From assembly GCA_965230565.1 (NCBI GenBank), contig CBDDLH010000016.1, forward strand, positions 620,001-684,000: a DNA stretch of 64,000 nt, in the 5' to 3' direction. Under the pieces are notes generated by a model. That model did no database searches. It worked only from the letters and a program-made list of their open reading frames with translations, and was not told where the DNA came from. Shown in pieces: positions 37,101-44,676 of the stretch. Each line of letters begins with the position of its first letter. Within the stretch, counting starts at the first letter, position 1. A program made the translations under genes and the position numbers. Source of the DNA: BCD1 sp965230565 (lineage in GTDB: Bacteria; Bacteroidota; Bacteroidia; Chitinophagales; Saprospiraceae).

Positions 37101-37697
37101 ACTTTCAGCAACGATCCGGGTATTTATGCCTTTGTTTACACCGTTTCCGCTCCTTTCTGTCCCTCTGAGCAAGATACGGTTTTCACTGAAATCCTTCCGA
37201 CTCCCATTGCCGATGCCGGAGAGGATGTCACGCTGGATTGTACAATGAACATTGCTTCCGTCGGGGGAGCATTGACTTCAACAGGGCAAGAAATAGAAAT
37301 AATATGGAGTTCTTTGAACAATAGCTCAATTCCCAACGTCCATAATCCAATCATTGAGGTTACCCAACCTGATACTTACCAGCTTACGGTGTTGAATTCT
37401 TTAACCGGATGTTCAGATACTGATGAGGTAGCTGTTTCCTCTGAAGTAGTTTTACTGGAACCACACGTTTCATTTACCTCTTTGACTTGTCATGGAGTCA
37501 ACGACGGAATTATTCAACTGGATTCCGTTTCCGGTGGGGGCACACCACCCTACCTGTTATCCCTGAATGGACGAAGCTTTTGTACAGCAGCAATACAGTA
37601 TTTTCAGGATTACCTTCTGGCTGATTATTCTCTTCTGATAAGTCAGACCTTGAATGGTTGCGAGAGTTCTTTTGAAATCACGCTTAACGGAGCCTGA
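34197..37697 (+). CDS. Repeat-rich secreted adhesin-like protein, 5' part of an interrupted gene
   Basis: The frame opens at a TTG (34191); the ATG at 34197 (MPKFALTCLFLVGLCASFILG) gives a signal peptide. The body has three copies of a unit of about 220 residues, each made of a PKD-like domain (WDFDGGDLI / WSLDDGQLI / WNFNDATIM) and an Fn3-like domain (TSDTSYLISGLTPG). Another PKD pair and a SprB-like repeat (LTCHGVNDGIIQLDSVSGGG) follow. The frame stops at TGA 37695-37697, but the sorting domain expected next is encoded just downstream in the same frame after several local frame changes (see 37725-38255). It is therefore one gene of about 4.06 kb, interrupted. Confidence 0.85.
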   Translation: MPKFALTCLFLVGLCASFILGKEQIYLHPNLVSSDTFSGDAELLLFNPLLNIIGNPKSLEAISTTVDIDSVGPICLSSATSMIDLTVNILGDPGTGLWDGPGIIDQAAGTFDPQIAGAGVHTIFYHFSNPDTTITDSTSIEIIPQPEAEFILIDPICQLDNLDILFTGEAGPSAQINWDFDGGDLISENSGLYEVHWDSSGTKLVQLFIQDGVCESDTFSQEVQIDPPLDTPVINCTETFSSILYEWQTIENATAYIVSVINGPLGTIVSDTSYLLSGLTPGQSIGIQMVVVSSNACPGSITLPVCTTLYCPEQLDAILPISPICLSPGQSDTIQLEHNIVDSLSEFAISWQGPGIIDSLQGILVVDETMVGNNEIYLMLNNELCNVYDTLTYEILSSPIADFQMPDTTCQSESADIIFTGVQADSSILSWSLDDGQLIYQSTNNDSLLVAWNSPGTKLVALSLEHPFCPTDTVTSVIEILPQLTAPQINCESTLTEVLFTWEADSSVSEYQVIVQDGPPGELTSDTSYLISGLTPGTNTSIELTLLDSNNCGDTSLLASCNALLCPEVNIEIEPVMTICFENTDTIQLSLTPVSVLDTGTLVWSGSGIIDPETGLFQTDSSLVNMNNVVIATYNESVCTYSDTININIHSSPISEFSLPDSLCLSDSTVVAFSGNTSDSTTFHWNFNDATIMDPNGPGPFSVQWETSGIHYIALLVEESGCQSDLTLDSILIIEPLDIPEPVCLPGTESIEVFWPQVPEAIGYLIDLNPIYTTEWLSDTSVLISEIPPNTNVDLNLTALSPNICQDIDVSFSCATLNCPETTLDWSLESPTVCLGDSAIINFHISDTSTLYNLEFTIGIDTFFIAEVIDGYSYAFFPTEDLTVNLINVINPSQEACLPLIPDDISLQVSIPSSSGSPLDTLMLCSGLDTTVLLENLLIDEDAGGSWTEISDLMSFPGSFNSPGGTFSTFSNDPGIYAFVYTVSAPFCPSEQDTVFTEILPTPIADAGEDVTLDCTMNIASVGGALTSTGQEIEIIWSSLNNSSIPNVHNPIIEVTQPDTYQLTVLNSLTGCSDTDEVAVSSEVVLLEPHVSFTSLTCHGVNDGIIQLDSVSGGGTPPYLLSLNGRSFCTAAIQYFQDYLLADYSLLISQTLNGCESSFEITLNGA

Positions 37698-37724
37698 CAT
37701 CATGGAAGTAAGCTTAACAGCTAG

Positions 37725-38255
37725 ATTTGGATAATCAAGAAAATACTATCACTCATTGGGGAAGAAATTTTGCTTTCTGCATATGTAAATCGCTTATTAT
37801 CTCAGATAGATACGATCATCTGGTTTCCCGACTCTTTAGACGGAACGGCAATGCTTGAAAGAAGTGTTTCCCCATTGGTAAGCAGTACCTATACGGTTAC
37901 TATTGAAGATGAAAACGGTTGCCTCGGGTTTGACCAGATAACCATATTCGTCGATAAAAATACTCCTGTCTTTGTTCCCAATGCCTTTTCTCCAAACAAT
38001 GACGGAATAAATGATCGGTTCCAAGTATTTGCACATGAAAGTATCGTTGAAGTTTTGGAATTTCGGGTTTTTAACCGCTGGGGAGACATGGTTTATGCGC
38101 AGGAGAACTTCCACCCTTTAGATACCGATAAAGGATGGGATGGCAAATTTAACGGGCAAATGCTGAATCCGGATGTATTCGTTTATTATGTAAGTTTTAA
38201 AAGAGTAGATGGCACCATTCTCCAAATGAGTGGAGAAGTCAACCTGGTAAAGTAA
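37725..38255 (+). pseudogene. 3' part of the interrupted gene: T9SS type B sorting domain
   Basis: The same frame resumes after TAG 37722-37724 with IGEEILLSAYVNRLLSQIDTIIW, which aligns with LGDSLTLNVLTNASPEKIDTIIW of the intact neighbour (31785-34124). It continues through FVPNAFSPNNDGINDRFQVF, FRVFNRWGDMVYAQENF, KGWDGKFNGQ and VFVYYVSFKRVDGTI to the end. It has no plausible start or signal peptide of its own. It is the C-terminal export signal that belongs to the 34197 gene. Confidence 0.82.
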
Positions 38256-38277
38256 TATAAACCAAAAGGGAATTCAT

Positions 38278-38523
38278 ATGGCCATGAATAACTGGGGCGG
38301 GGTCAAAGAACATATGACCAAAAAGCCGCGAAAATTATTCGGCAACCGCAAAAAAACACAATCCTTACCCAAAGGAAGGACAAAAAAGCAGACAACAGAA
38401 GGACTCAATGAGCACAAGATCCTTTCGGCGAGAAAAAACTATGTATTCAGAAACATTCTGCTATATTTTTTGCTGGCAATCTTGATGGGTTGTCTGACTT
38501 TTTATCTTTTACACAGGTTTTAG
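38278..38523 (+). CDS. Small basic single-pass membrane protein, 81 aa
   Basis: Begins with ATG at 38278 (a second ATG follows at 38284). The first 58 residues are strongly basic (KKPRKLFGNRKKTQSLPKGR); the last 22 form one membrane helix (ILLYFLLAILMGCLTFYLLH). It starts 22 bp after the T9SS gene and its TAG overlaps the stop of the convergent SulP gene. No family is recognised; codon use looks ordinary. Confidence 0.6.
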   Translation: MAMNNWGGVKEHMTKKPRKLFGNRKKTQSLPKGRTKKQTTEGLNEHKILSARKNYVFRNILLYFLLAILMGCLTFYLLHRF

Positions 38524-40226
38524 TCCCTGGCAGCTCCGTTTTTTATAATGGCCTCTACCGCGGAATCCATTTCTTTGTAAAAAACCTGTTTGCCTATCTG
38601 ATTTCTAAAACCACCCTTGATCAATATATCCTGACTAATGAGTTTCATACCCTGGAAGACAATGCCTCCTCGGGTGTTCTGCCATTTTTTTACTTCATTA
38701 GTAAGCCATTCAGCAGCCCCCAGATCGATAAAGTTGATTCCCTGTGACATAATCACAATATAATTGACTTCTTCCTCCTCATATAAATGAGCAAAATAAT
38801 CAGCAATTTTTTCAATGGATGCGAAATATAGAGAACCATCAATCCTTATCACTTTGGCATCCGGAATTTCAACTAAATCATCTTCCCGAATCATATTGAT
38901 GTATTGCCCATCAAGGTTTCTACCCATTTCGGCAATATTTGGTTTGGAAGTTCTTTCCAGATAAAAGAACAAGGAAGCGAAAATACCTGCAAGGAGTGCA
39001 AACTCCAGTTCAAAGAACAAAGTGCCAATTAAGGTTATTATCAAAACAACTGATTCCCGGCCACTTGTTTTCAGCACCTGTTTTATATGGTGAAAGTCGA
39101 TAAGGTTGTAGCCAACCAACAAAATAATACCACCCATGGCAGCTTTCGGCAGGTAGGAAGCATAAGAGGCAAAGAAAAGCAGCACCAGCATCAGAAAAAA
39201 TGCGGCAAATATCGCTGAAAGCGGTGTTTTTGCCCCAGCCTGATGATTAACTCCGGAACGGGTAAATGACCCGGAACCGGCATAACTAGAGAAGAAACTC
39301 GCAATTAAATTTGATAGTCCCTGGCCAATGAATTCCTGATTCCCGTTTATTCTTTGATGCGTATTAAGCGCAATAGCTCTGGCAATAGCAACAGCTTCAA
39401 TCAATCCCAGCAACGCGAGGACCAATGCTCCTGAGCTCAATTTCTTTACATTATCATAAGAAAGATCCGGAATTCTGAAAGGAGGAAGATTGGATGGAAC
39501 ATCTCCTACTGTTTTGATACCGGCCAGCTCACCTCCAAGAAAGATGGCTAAAAAACTTCCCGCAACCATGGCGATAAGCATATGATATCTTGACAAAGGT
39601 TTGACGAGGTATTTAAAAAAAAGCGCAATGGCCAATGTACCTATTGCCACGACAAAAACATACCAGTTGGTTTCACTAATATGTGTTGTGATATAAGTAA
39701 TAATCTCCAACACGGTACTTCCCTGTGGCACAGGAAGTGCAAAAACGTGCTTTAACTGTTTAAATGCAATGAGTATCCCCGCACCTGCCGTAAAACCAAT
39801 AACTACGGAATGTGAAACAAAATTCACCAGTTTCCCCATCTTCAATATACCCATAGCCAGTTGGAAAAATCCGGCAAGGAAAGTCAACACAAGAGCAAGG
39901 GAAACAAAAGCCTCTATATCTGTTTCAGGAGAAACAAAATTAGTGAGGGTGGCATAAACAACGATCGAAATTGCCGTAGTAGGACCCGATATCAAATGGT
40001 AGGAAGATCCAAAAAGAGCAGCGATCACAGGGGTGATCATAGAAGTATAAAACCCATAAACCGGAGGTAATCCTGCGATCATTGCAAAGGCCACCGCCTG
40101 AGGAATTACAATAATGGTACCCGTAATTCCTGCAATAAGGTCATCCTTCCAGGTCGTTTTTGTTTGAGGAAGCCATTCTAGAAATGGAAAAATACTTTTT
40201 AGGTTGATTGATCGCTTAGACATCAC
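38520..40226 (-). CDS. SulP-family anion transporter with STAS domain
   Basis: 568 residues. The SulP membrane part opens with WLPQTKTTWKDDLIAGITGTIIVIPQAVAFAMIAGLPPVYGFYTSMITPVIAALFGSS, the signature of sulfate-permease-like carriers, and continues over 12-14 segments (SGPTTAISIVVYATLTNF, GSFTRSGVNHQAGAKTPLS). A C-terminal STAS domain (about 440-560) regulates or assembles the carrier. Substrates may be sulfate, bicarbonate or other anions. It lies 95 bp downstream of the CstB-like gene on the same strand, separated by a terminator. Sulfite or sulfate handling is therefore suggested but not shown. Confidence 0.94.
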   Translation of the reverse strand: MMSKRSINLKSIFPFLEWLPQTKTTWKDDLIAGITGTIIVIPQAVAFAMIAGLPPVYGFYTSMITPVIAALFGSSYHLISGPTTAISIVVYATLTNFVSPETDIEAFVSLALVLTFLAGFFQLAMGILKMGKLVNFVSHSVVIGFTAGAGILIAFKQLKHVFALPVPQGSTVLEIITYITTHISETNWYVFVVAIGTLAIALFFKYLVKPLSRYHMLIAMVAGSFLAIFLGGELAGIKTVGDVPSNLPPFRIPDLSYDNVKKLSSGALVLALLGLIEAVAIARAIALNTHQRINGNQEFIGQGLSNLIASFFSSYAGSGSFTRSGVNHQAGAKTPLSAIFAAFFLMLVLLFFASYASYLPKAAMGGIILLVGYNLIDFHHIKQVLKTSGRESVVLIITLIGTLFFELEFALLAGIFASLFFYLERTSKPNIAEMGRNLDGQYINMIREDDLVEIPDAKVIRIDGSLYFASIEKIADYFAHLYEEEEVNYIVIMSQGINFIDLGAAEWLTNEVKKWQNTRGGIVFQGMKLISQDILIKGGFRNQIGKQVFYKEMDSAVEAIIKNGAARD

Positions 40227-40261
40227 AAACAGTTAGTATTAAAGGCTACAAATGTAATTAA

Positions 40262-40300
40262 AAAACAAAACAGGACCCCATCATTTCAATGGAGTCCTGT
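40262..40300 (-). terminator. Intrinsic terminator after the CstB-like gene
   Basis: Arms at 40270-40281 and 40289-40300 form a 12-bp stem with one G-U pair that only forms in the minus-strand RNA. It is followed by T4-G-T5 (complement of 40269-40261). This separates the CstB-like gene from SulP. Confidence 0.8.
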
Positions 40301-40321
40301 CGTTTTATCAATTAAGATACT

Positions 40322-41737
40322 TTATTTTAAAGTCGAAGGACAGACATATTCTGTTCTCGGAATACTTGTTTTGACAAAGTCATCATAATTTGCCAGAACA
40401 TTGACCAGGTTATTAAACCCTCTTGCCTTCAAAATAGAGGCTGCAATTGTAGAACGGTTTCCACTTCTACAGTGCAGGTAATATGTTTTATTTCTATCCA
40501 CTTCACTCATATTGGAGTTGATGTAATCCAATGGGAAGTTCTGTGAAGATTCCAGATGTTCTGCTTCCCACTCACTTGGTTTACGAACATCCAAAATGTT
40601 GATAGCATTATCTGATGTATATGCCGCTTCCAGTTCATTGGCATTTACAGAAGGCAGAGTATCAATTTCTCTTCCTTCAGCAGTCCAGGCTTCAAAACCG
40701 CCTTCCAGGTATCCAATGGCATTGTCATATCCTACACGCGCCAGACGCATTACTGCTTCTTCTTCTCTGCCTTTAGGAGCCACGATAAGGATTGGCTGCT
40801 TGATATCAACGATCAATGCACCCACCCAGGTAGCGAAACTACCATCAAGGCTGATAAATACAGAGTTTGGAATGAACCCATTACCAAATACATCCTGAGC
40901 ACGGGTATCAAGGATCAAAGCTTCATGCTCTTCAGCAGCAGCTTCAAAAGCTCTTGGTGACAAGGCAACCGTACCGCGTTCCATTACCACATCAACGCTC
41001 TCGTATCCTGTTTTATTCAACATGGCATTCTTAGGGAAATACTGTGGTGGTGGAGTTAAACCATCGGTTACCTCCTTGACAAATTCTTCTTTGGTCATAT
41101 CCGCTCTAAGGGCGTAATTGGTTTTCTTCTGGTTACCCAAAGTATCAACGGTGTCAGTACTCAGGTTTTTACCACATGCAGAACCTGCACCATGGCCAGG
41201 ATAAACCGTTACATCATCTGCCAAAGGCATGATTTTATTTCTAAGACTGTCGAAAAGGAATCCTGCAAGATCTTCTTTGGTGATGGCTCCCTGCTTGATC
41301 GCCAAATCAGGTCTTCCTACATCACCAAGGAACAAGGTATCTCCTGTGAAAATCGCATGATCCTTGCCATTTTCATCTTTCAATAAGTAAGTAGAACTCT
41401 CCATGGTATGTCCTGGAGTGTGCAAAACTGTCATGGTAACATCGCCAAGGTTGAAAACCTCGCCGTCTTTGGCAGTGTAAGATTCAAACCCCGTCTCTGC
41501 ATTAGGGCCATAAACAATAGTCGCACCTGTTTTCTTGGCGAGATCTACGTGACCAGAAACAAAATCTGCGTGGAAATGAGTTTCAAAAATGTATTTGAGC
41601 TTAACATTGTCTTTCTCAAGACGCTCAATGTAAGGACCGGTTTCGCGAAGAGGATCGATGATGATCGCTTCTCCTCCGCTTACAATGTAATAGGCTGCCT
41701 CGGCCAGACAGCCTGTGTATATTTGTTCAACTTTCAT
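40322..41737 (-). CDS. CstB-like persulfide dioxygenase with pseudo-rhodanese and rhodanese domains
   Basis: 471 residues. The N-terminal metallo-beta-lactamase domain is ETHE1-like: HFHADFVSGH (H54, H56, D58, H63), TPGHTMESS (H110), TGDTLFLGDVGRPD (D133) and YPGHGAGSACGK (H182). Two rhodanese domains follow. In the first the active-site loop is IVAPKGREEE, without cysteine; in the second it is HCRSGNRS with C423. This MBL/pseudo-rhodanese/rhodanese order matches Staphylococcus CstB, which oxidises persulfides with oxygen and yields thiosulfate. It indicates removal of toxic sulfide-derived persulfide in an aerobic cell. Confidence 0.93.
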   Translation of the reverse strand: MKVEQIYTGCLAEAAYYIVSGGEAIIIDPLRETGPYIERLEKDNVKLKYIFETHFHADFVSGHVDLAKKTGATIVYGPNAETGFESYTAKDGEVFNLGDVTMTVLHTPGHTMESSTYLLKDENGKDHAIFTGDTLFLGDVGRPDLAIKQGAITKEDLAGFLFDSLRNKIMPLADDVTVYPGHGAGSACGKNLSTDTVDTLGNQKKTNYALRADMTKEEFVKEVTDGLTPPPQYFPKNAMLNKTGYESVDVVMERGTVALSPRAFEAAAEEHEALILDTRAQDVFGNGFIPNSVFISLDGSFATWVGALIVDIKQPILIVAPKGREEEAVMRLARVGYDNAIGYLEGGFEAWTAEGREIDTLPSVNANELEAAYTSDNAINILDVRKPSEWEAEHLESSQNFPLDYINSNMSEVDRNKTYYLHCRSGNRSTIAASILKARGFNNLVNVLANYDDFVKTSIPRTEYVCPSTLK

Positions 41738-41785
41738 GGTATAATGTGTTTAGATATTTTAAAAATTCTGCACAAATCTATGAAT

Positions 41786-41797
41786 ATATGATCATAT
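41786..41797. promoter_or_regulatory. Palindrome upstream of the CstB-like gene
   Basis: The perfect 12-bp palindrome ATATGATCATAT lies 49-60 bp before the ATG at 41737. On the minus strand it is followed by TAGATTTG, a -7-like box without a clear -33 box. It could be an operator for a sulfide-responsive regulator. Confidence 0.35.
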
Positions 41798-41997
41798 GTT
41801 TTGTAAAATACATCACAAAAGATGAAATTTTATCATTTTTTTCTATTTCCAAAATTAGAAATGGCATTTTTCAACAATACAAAACTTATATACTGTATCG
41901 TATTTAAGCATATCTTCCAATGGTTTCTATTAAAATGTAATAATGGTGAAAAAGTTGACGGATCGATCAGTTTAGATGAACTACGAAAGTATCAGGT

Positions 41998-42113
41998 AAA
42001 AAAAGCCCTCTAACCATAACAGTTAGAGGGCTAAAAAGTCATCCCTATGATTATAAGTCTTTGTTCTCATTAGTTCTGAGTGCTAAGGTAAAAAATGATT
42101 TTCATAATGTAAA
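41998..42113 (-). ncRNA. Candidate small RNA on the minus strand, with promoter and terminator
   Basis: In the 494-bp gap between the CstB-like and DPP genes, minus-strand TTTA (42113-42110), a 19-bp spacer and TACCTTAG (42090-42083) resemble a promoter. About 80 nt later a perfect 11-bp hairpin (plus-strand arms 42004-42014 and 42022-42032) is followed by seven T. The predicted RNA (about 42076 to 41998) also has a 5' mini-hairpin CTCA-N7-TGAG and no ORF. The rest of the gap shows nothing clear. Confidence 0.4.
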
Positions 42114-42231
42114 GGAAATAAAAAAAAATTTCGGAAATTGCATCCTTCTAAAAAGGTAAATGGACTTTAAATTGACCATTTTTTCGAAATAAATTGCATG
42201 ATTTTTCAATGAAACCAAAAAAATATTTGTT

Positions 42232-44406
42232 ATGAAAAAAGCATTATTACTGATCATCAGTATTTCTTTATTCTCTATAAAAGTATCTGCACAAGGAGGC
42301 ATGTGGATTCCTTCCCTGCTGGCGGATCTCAATGAAACAGAAATGCAATCATTGGGGATGAAAATGAGCGCTGAGGACATCTACAGTGTGAATAACAGCA
42401 GCCTTAAAGACGCTATTGTTCATTTTGGAGGTTTCTGCACCGGTGAAGTCATTTCAGACCAGGGTCTTGTGCTCACCAACCACCACTGCGGATTTGGAGC
42501 CATCCAATCCCACTCCACTCTTGAGGACAACTATCTTCAGGATGGTTTCTGGGCAGCATCCCTTGAGGACGAAAAACCCAACGATGGACTTTTTGTCAGG
42601 TTTATCGTCAGAATTGAAGATGTGACAGAAGCTGCTATGAAAGATGTTTCCGCCGATATGGATGAAAAATCCAGACAGTCACAGATAGATAAAAACATCA
42701 ACGCCGTCAAAGAAAGTGCTTCCAAAGAATCTTATCAGGAAGTTTCCGTTAAACCGTTTTACAAAGGCAATCAGTACTTCCTTTTTGTTACCGAAACCTA
42801 TAACGATGTAAGATTGGTGGGTGCACCGCCATCTTCCATTGGAAAATTCGGAGCCGATACAGACAACTGGGTATGGCCCAGACATACCGGTGACTTTTCC
42901 ATTTTCCGAATTTATGCCGGCAAGGATAACAAACCTGCAGAGTATTCTCCGGATAATGTTCCTTTTAAACCAAGACATCATCTACCCGTTTCCCTCGATG
43001 GTGTTTCGGAAGATGATTTCACGCTTGTTTTTGGATTTCCGGGAAGAACAGATGAATATTTGACAGCTTCAGGTGTTGATCTGCGCATCAATAAGCTCAA
43101 CCCTGTAAGGATCAGTGTCCGTGATGAATCACTGGATGTGTTAGGAGAAGTTATGAGGAAAGATCCGGAACAAAGATTAAAGTATGCTTCCAAGCAATCC
43201 GGTATCGCCAATGGCTGGAAAAAATGGATAGGAGAAATCCAGGGTATCGAAAAATCCAATGCCATTGCTAATAAAAAGGCCTACGAAAAGAAATTTACGG
43301 CAGCTCTAAAGAAAGATCCCAAAATGGAGAAAGCTTATGGCAGTCTCATCCCCGAACTCGATAAATTATACGCGGAAATCACACCATATGCTATAAGCCG
43401 TGATTATGTCAATGAAGTGATTTGGCGAAATATCGAAATGTTTTACATCGCCGGAGTTTCAGACAGGTTTTTAAACATGTATGAAAATAGCGGAATAGAA
43501 GCAGTTAAAGGACGCCTCCCGGCACTTATTGGATTCCTGGAGGGATATTACAAAGATTTCAGTCCGGAGGTGGATAAGGAAATTTTTGAACGTGTTATGA
43601 ATATCTATTACTCCAAAGTAGATCAGAAACATCAGTCACAATATGCCAGAGATCAATATACCTTCGCCGGAAAAAGCATAAGTGCCTTATCTGATGATAT
43701 TTACACAAAAAGTATTCTGACAAAGGGAGATAGAGTTATCAAAACCCTTAAAGAAGCCCCTGAGGAGTTTTTCAAAGCTCTGGCCGGTGATCCGGGCTTC
43801 ATGCTTCGTAAATCTATCCAGGAGGCGGTTAATGAGCATGTTACGGGCGAATACAATCGTATTAATACCCAAATTGGCACCCTCAACAGCCAGTATATGA
43901 AAGCACAGATGGAAGTATTTCCGAAAAAACGATTCTTCCCGGATGCCAACAGTACGTTAAGGGTAACCTACGGACAGGTCAAGGGATATGCACCACGTGA
44001 TGCCGTTTATTATACTCCGGTTACCTATCTGGATGGAGTAGTTGAAAAATACGTTCCCGGAGATTATGAGTTTGATGTTCCTCAGAAACTGCTCGATTTG
44101 TATGAATCCAAAGATTATGGAGATTATGCTGACAGTAATGGCAAGGTTCCCGTATGCTTTATTGGAACAAATCACACCTCCGGAGGAAACTCAGGAAGTC
44201 CGGCTATTGATGCTCATGGAAATCTGGTAGGTTTGAATTTTGACAGAGTCTGGGAAGGAACGATGAGTGACGTAAACTACGACCCTGAAATTTGCAGAAA
44301 TATCATGGTAGACGCCAGGTATATTCTGTTCATTGTAGATAAATACGCAGGAGCTACCAGACTCATAGAGGAAATGGATCTGGTACATCCGAAGAAGAAA
44401 AAATAA
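42232..44406 (+). CDS. S46 dipeptidyl-peptidase, DPP11-like (Asp/Glu specific)
   Basis: 724 residues with signal peptide MKKALLLIISISLFSIKVSAQ. It is a chymotrypsin-fold S46 enzyme: His85 in LTNHHCG, Asp221 in WVWPRHTGDFS and Ser656 in GGNSGSPAID form the triad, at spacings close to Porphyromonas DPP11 (85, 227, 655). The S1 specificity residue is Arg672 in GLNFDRVWEG. In characterised proteins Arg there selects Asp/Glu at P1 (DPP11), while Gly gives DPP7. It cuts dipeptides from peptide N-termini in the periplasm so they can be used as nutrients. Single gene. Confidence 0.95.
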   Translation: MKKALLLIISISLFSIKVSAQGGMWIPSLLADLNETEMQSLGMKMSAEDIYSVNNSSLKDAIVHFGGFCTGEVISDQGLVLTNHHCGFGAIQSHSTLEDNYLQDGFWAASLEDEKPNDGLFVRFIVRIEDVTEAAMKDVSADMDEKSRQSQIDKNINAVKESASKESYQEVSVKPFYKGNQYFLFVTETYNDVRLVGAPPSSIGKFGADTDNWVWPRHTGDFSIFRIYAGKDNKPAEYSPDNVPFKPRHHLPVSLDGVSEDDFTLVFGFPGRTDEYLTASGVDLRINKLNPVRISVRDESLDVLGEVMRKDPEQRLKYASKQSGIANGWKKWIGEIQGIEKSNAIANKKAYEKKFTAALKKDPKMEKAYGSLIPELDKLYAEITPYAISRDYVNEVIWRNIEMFYIAGVSDRFLNMYENSGIEAVKGRLPALIGFLEGYYKDFSPEVDKEIFERVMNIYYSKVDQKHQSQYARDQYTFAGKSISALSDDIYTKSILTKGDRVIKTLKEAPEEFFKALAGDPGFMLRKSIQEAVNEHVTGEYNRINTQIGTLNSQYMKAQMEVFPKKRFFPDANSTLRVTYGQVKGYAPRDAVYYTPVTYLDGVVEKYVPGDYEFDVPQKLLDLYESKDYGDYADSNGKVPVCFIGTNHTSGGNSGSPAIDAHGNLVGLNFDRVWEGTMSDVNYDPEICRNIMVDARYILFIVDKYAGATRLIEEMDLVHPKKKK

Positions 44407-44434
44407 TTAAGTTATTTTGAAAGTTTCGCAATCT

Positions 44435-44588
44435 ATTTACCACGCTGGCGGGGTCGGTTTTAAGTTGAAAAGTGTAATTTTTTTGACTTAAAATCGGGGG
44501 TGGAATCTTTTCCCGCAAGGACTCCACCCCCGAATCTGGAGAAAAGTCGCCTTTCCACTCTTGATCCGACCCCGCCAGCGTGGTAAAT
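44435..44588. repeat. Compact branched palindromic element
   Basis: Perfect 23-nt inverted arms (44435-44457 and 44566-44588) enclose two contiguous hairpins: TTTTAAGT/ACTTAAAA (44458-44465, 44486-44493) and an 11-bp stem (44494-44504, 44523-44533). A weaker third hairpin lies in 44534-44565. Each hairpin starts exactly where the previous one ends, giving a four-way-junction fold. GC content of the arms is higher than the surroundings. No ORF. It could be a MITE/REP-like element or a structured RNA. Confidence 0.75.
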
Positions 44589-44676
44589 TAGAAGCTTTGT
44601 GCCCGGTAAATGCTAATTGGGCCGAATTACGTCGTCAAAAAATTGGGATGACTCATGTTTTTCCTATAGAAAAAGA

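Noticed and set aside
37695..37724. Programmed frameshift to join the two halves of the T9SS gene
   Set aside because: Several separate frame changes in both directions over 160 bp, with no slippery heptamer and pseudoknot seen; error or decay is simpler.
41822..42013. Plus-strand 63-codon frame between the CstB-like and DPP11-like genes
   Set aside because: Its end runs into a hairpin, composition is AT-driven (F, K, I, L) and there is no family resemblance; more likely chance.
42078..42086. GAGTGCTAA, half of a CIRCE element
   Set aside because: The other half (TTAGCACTC at 9-bp spacing) is absent and no heat-shock gene is adjacent.
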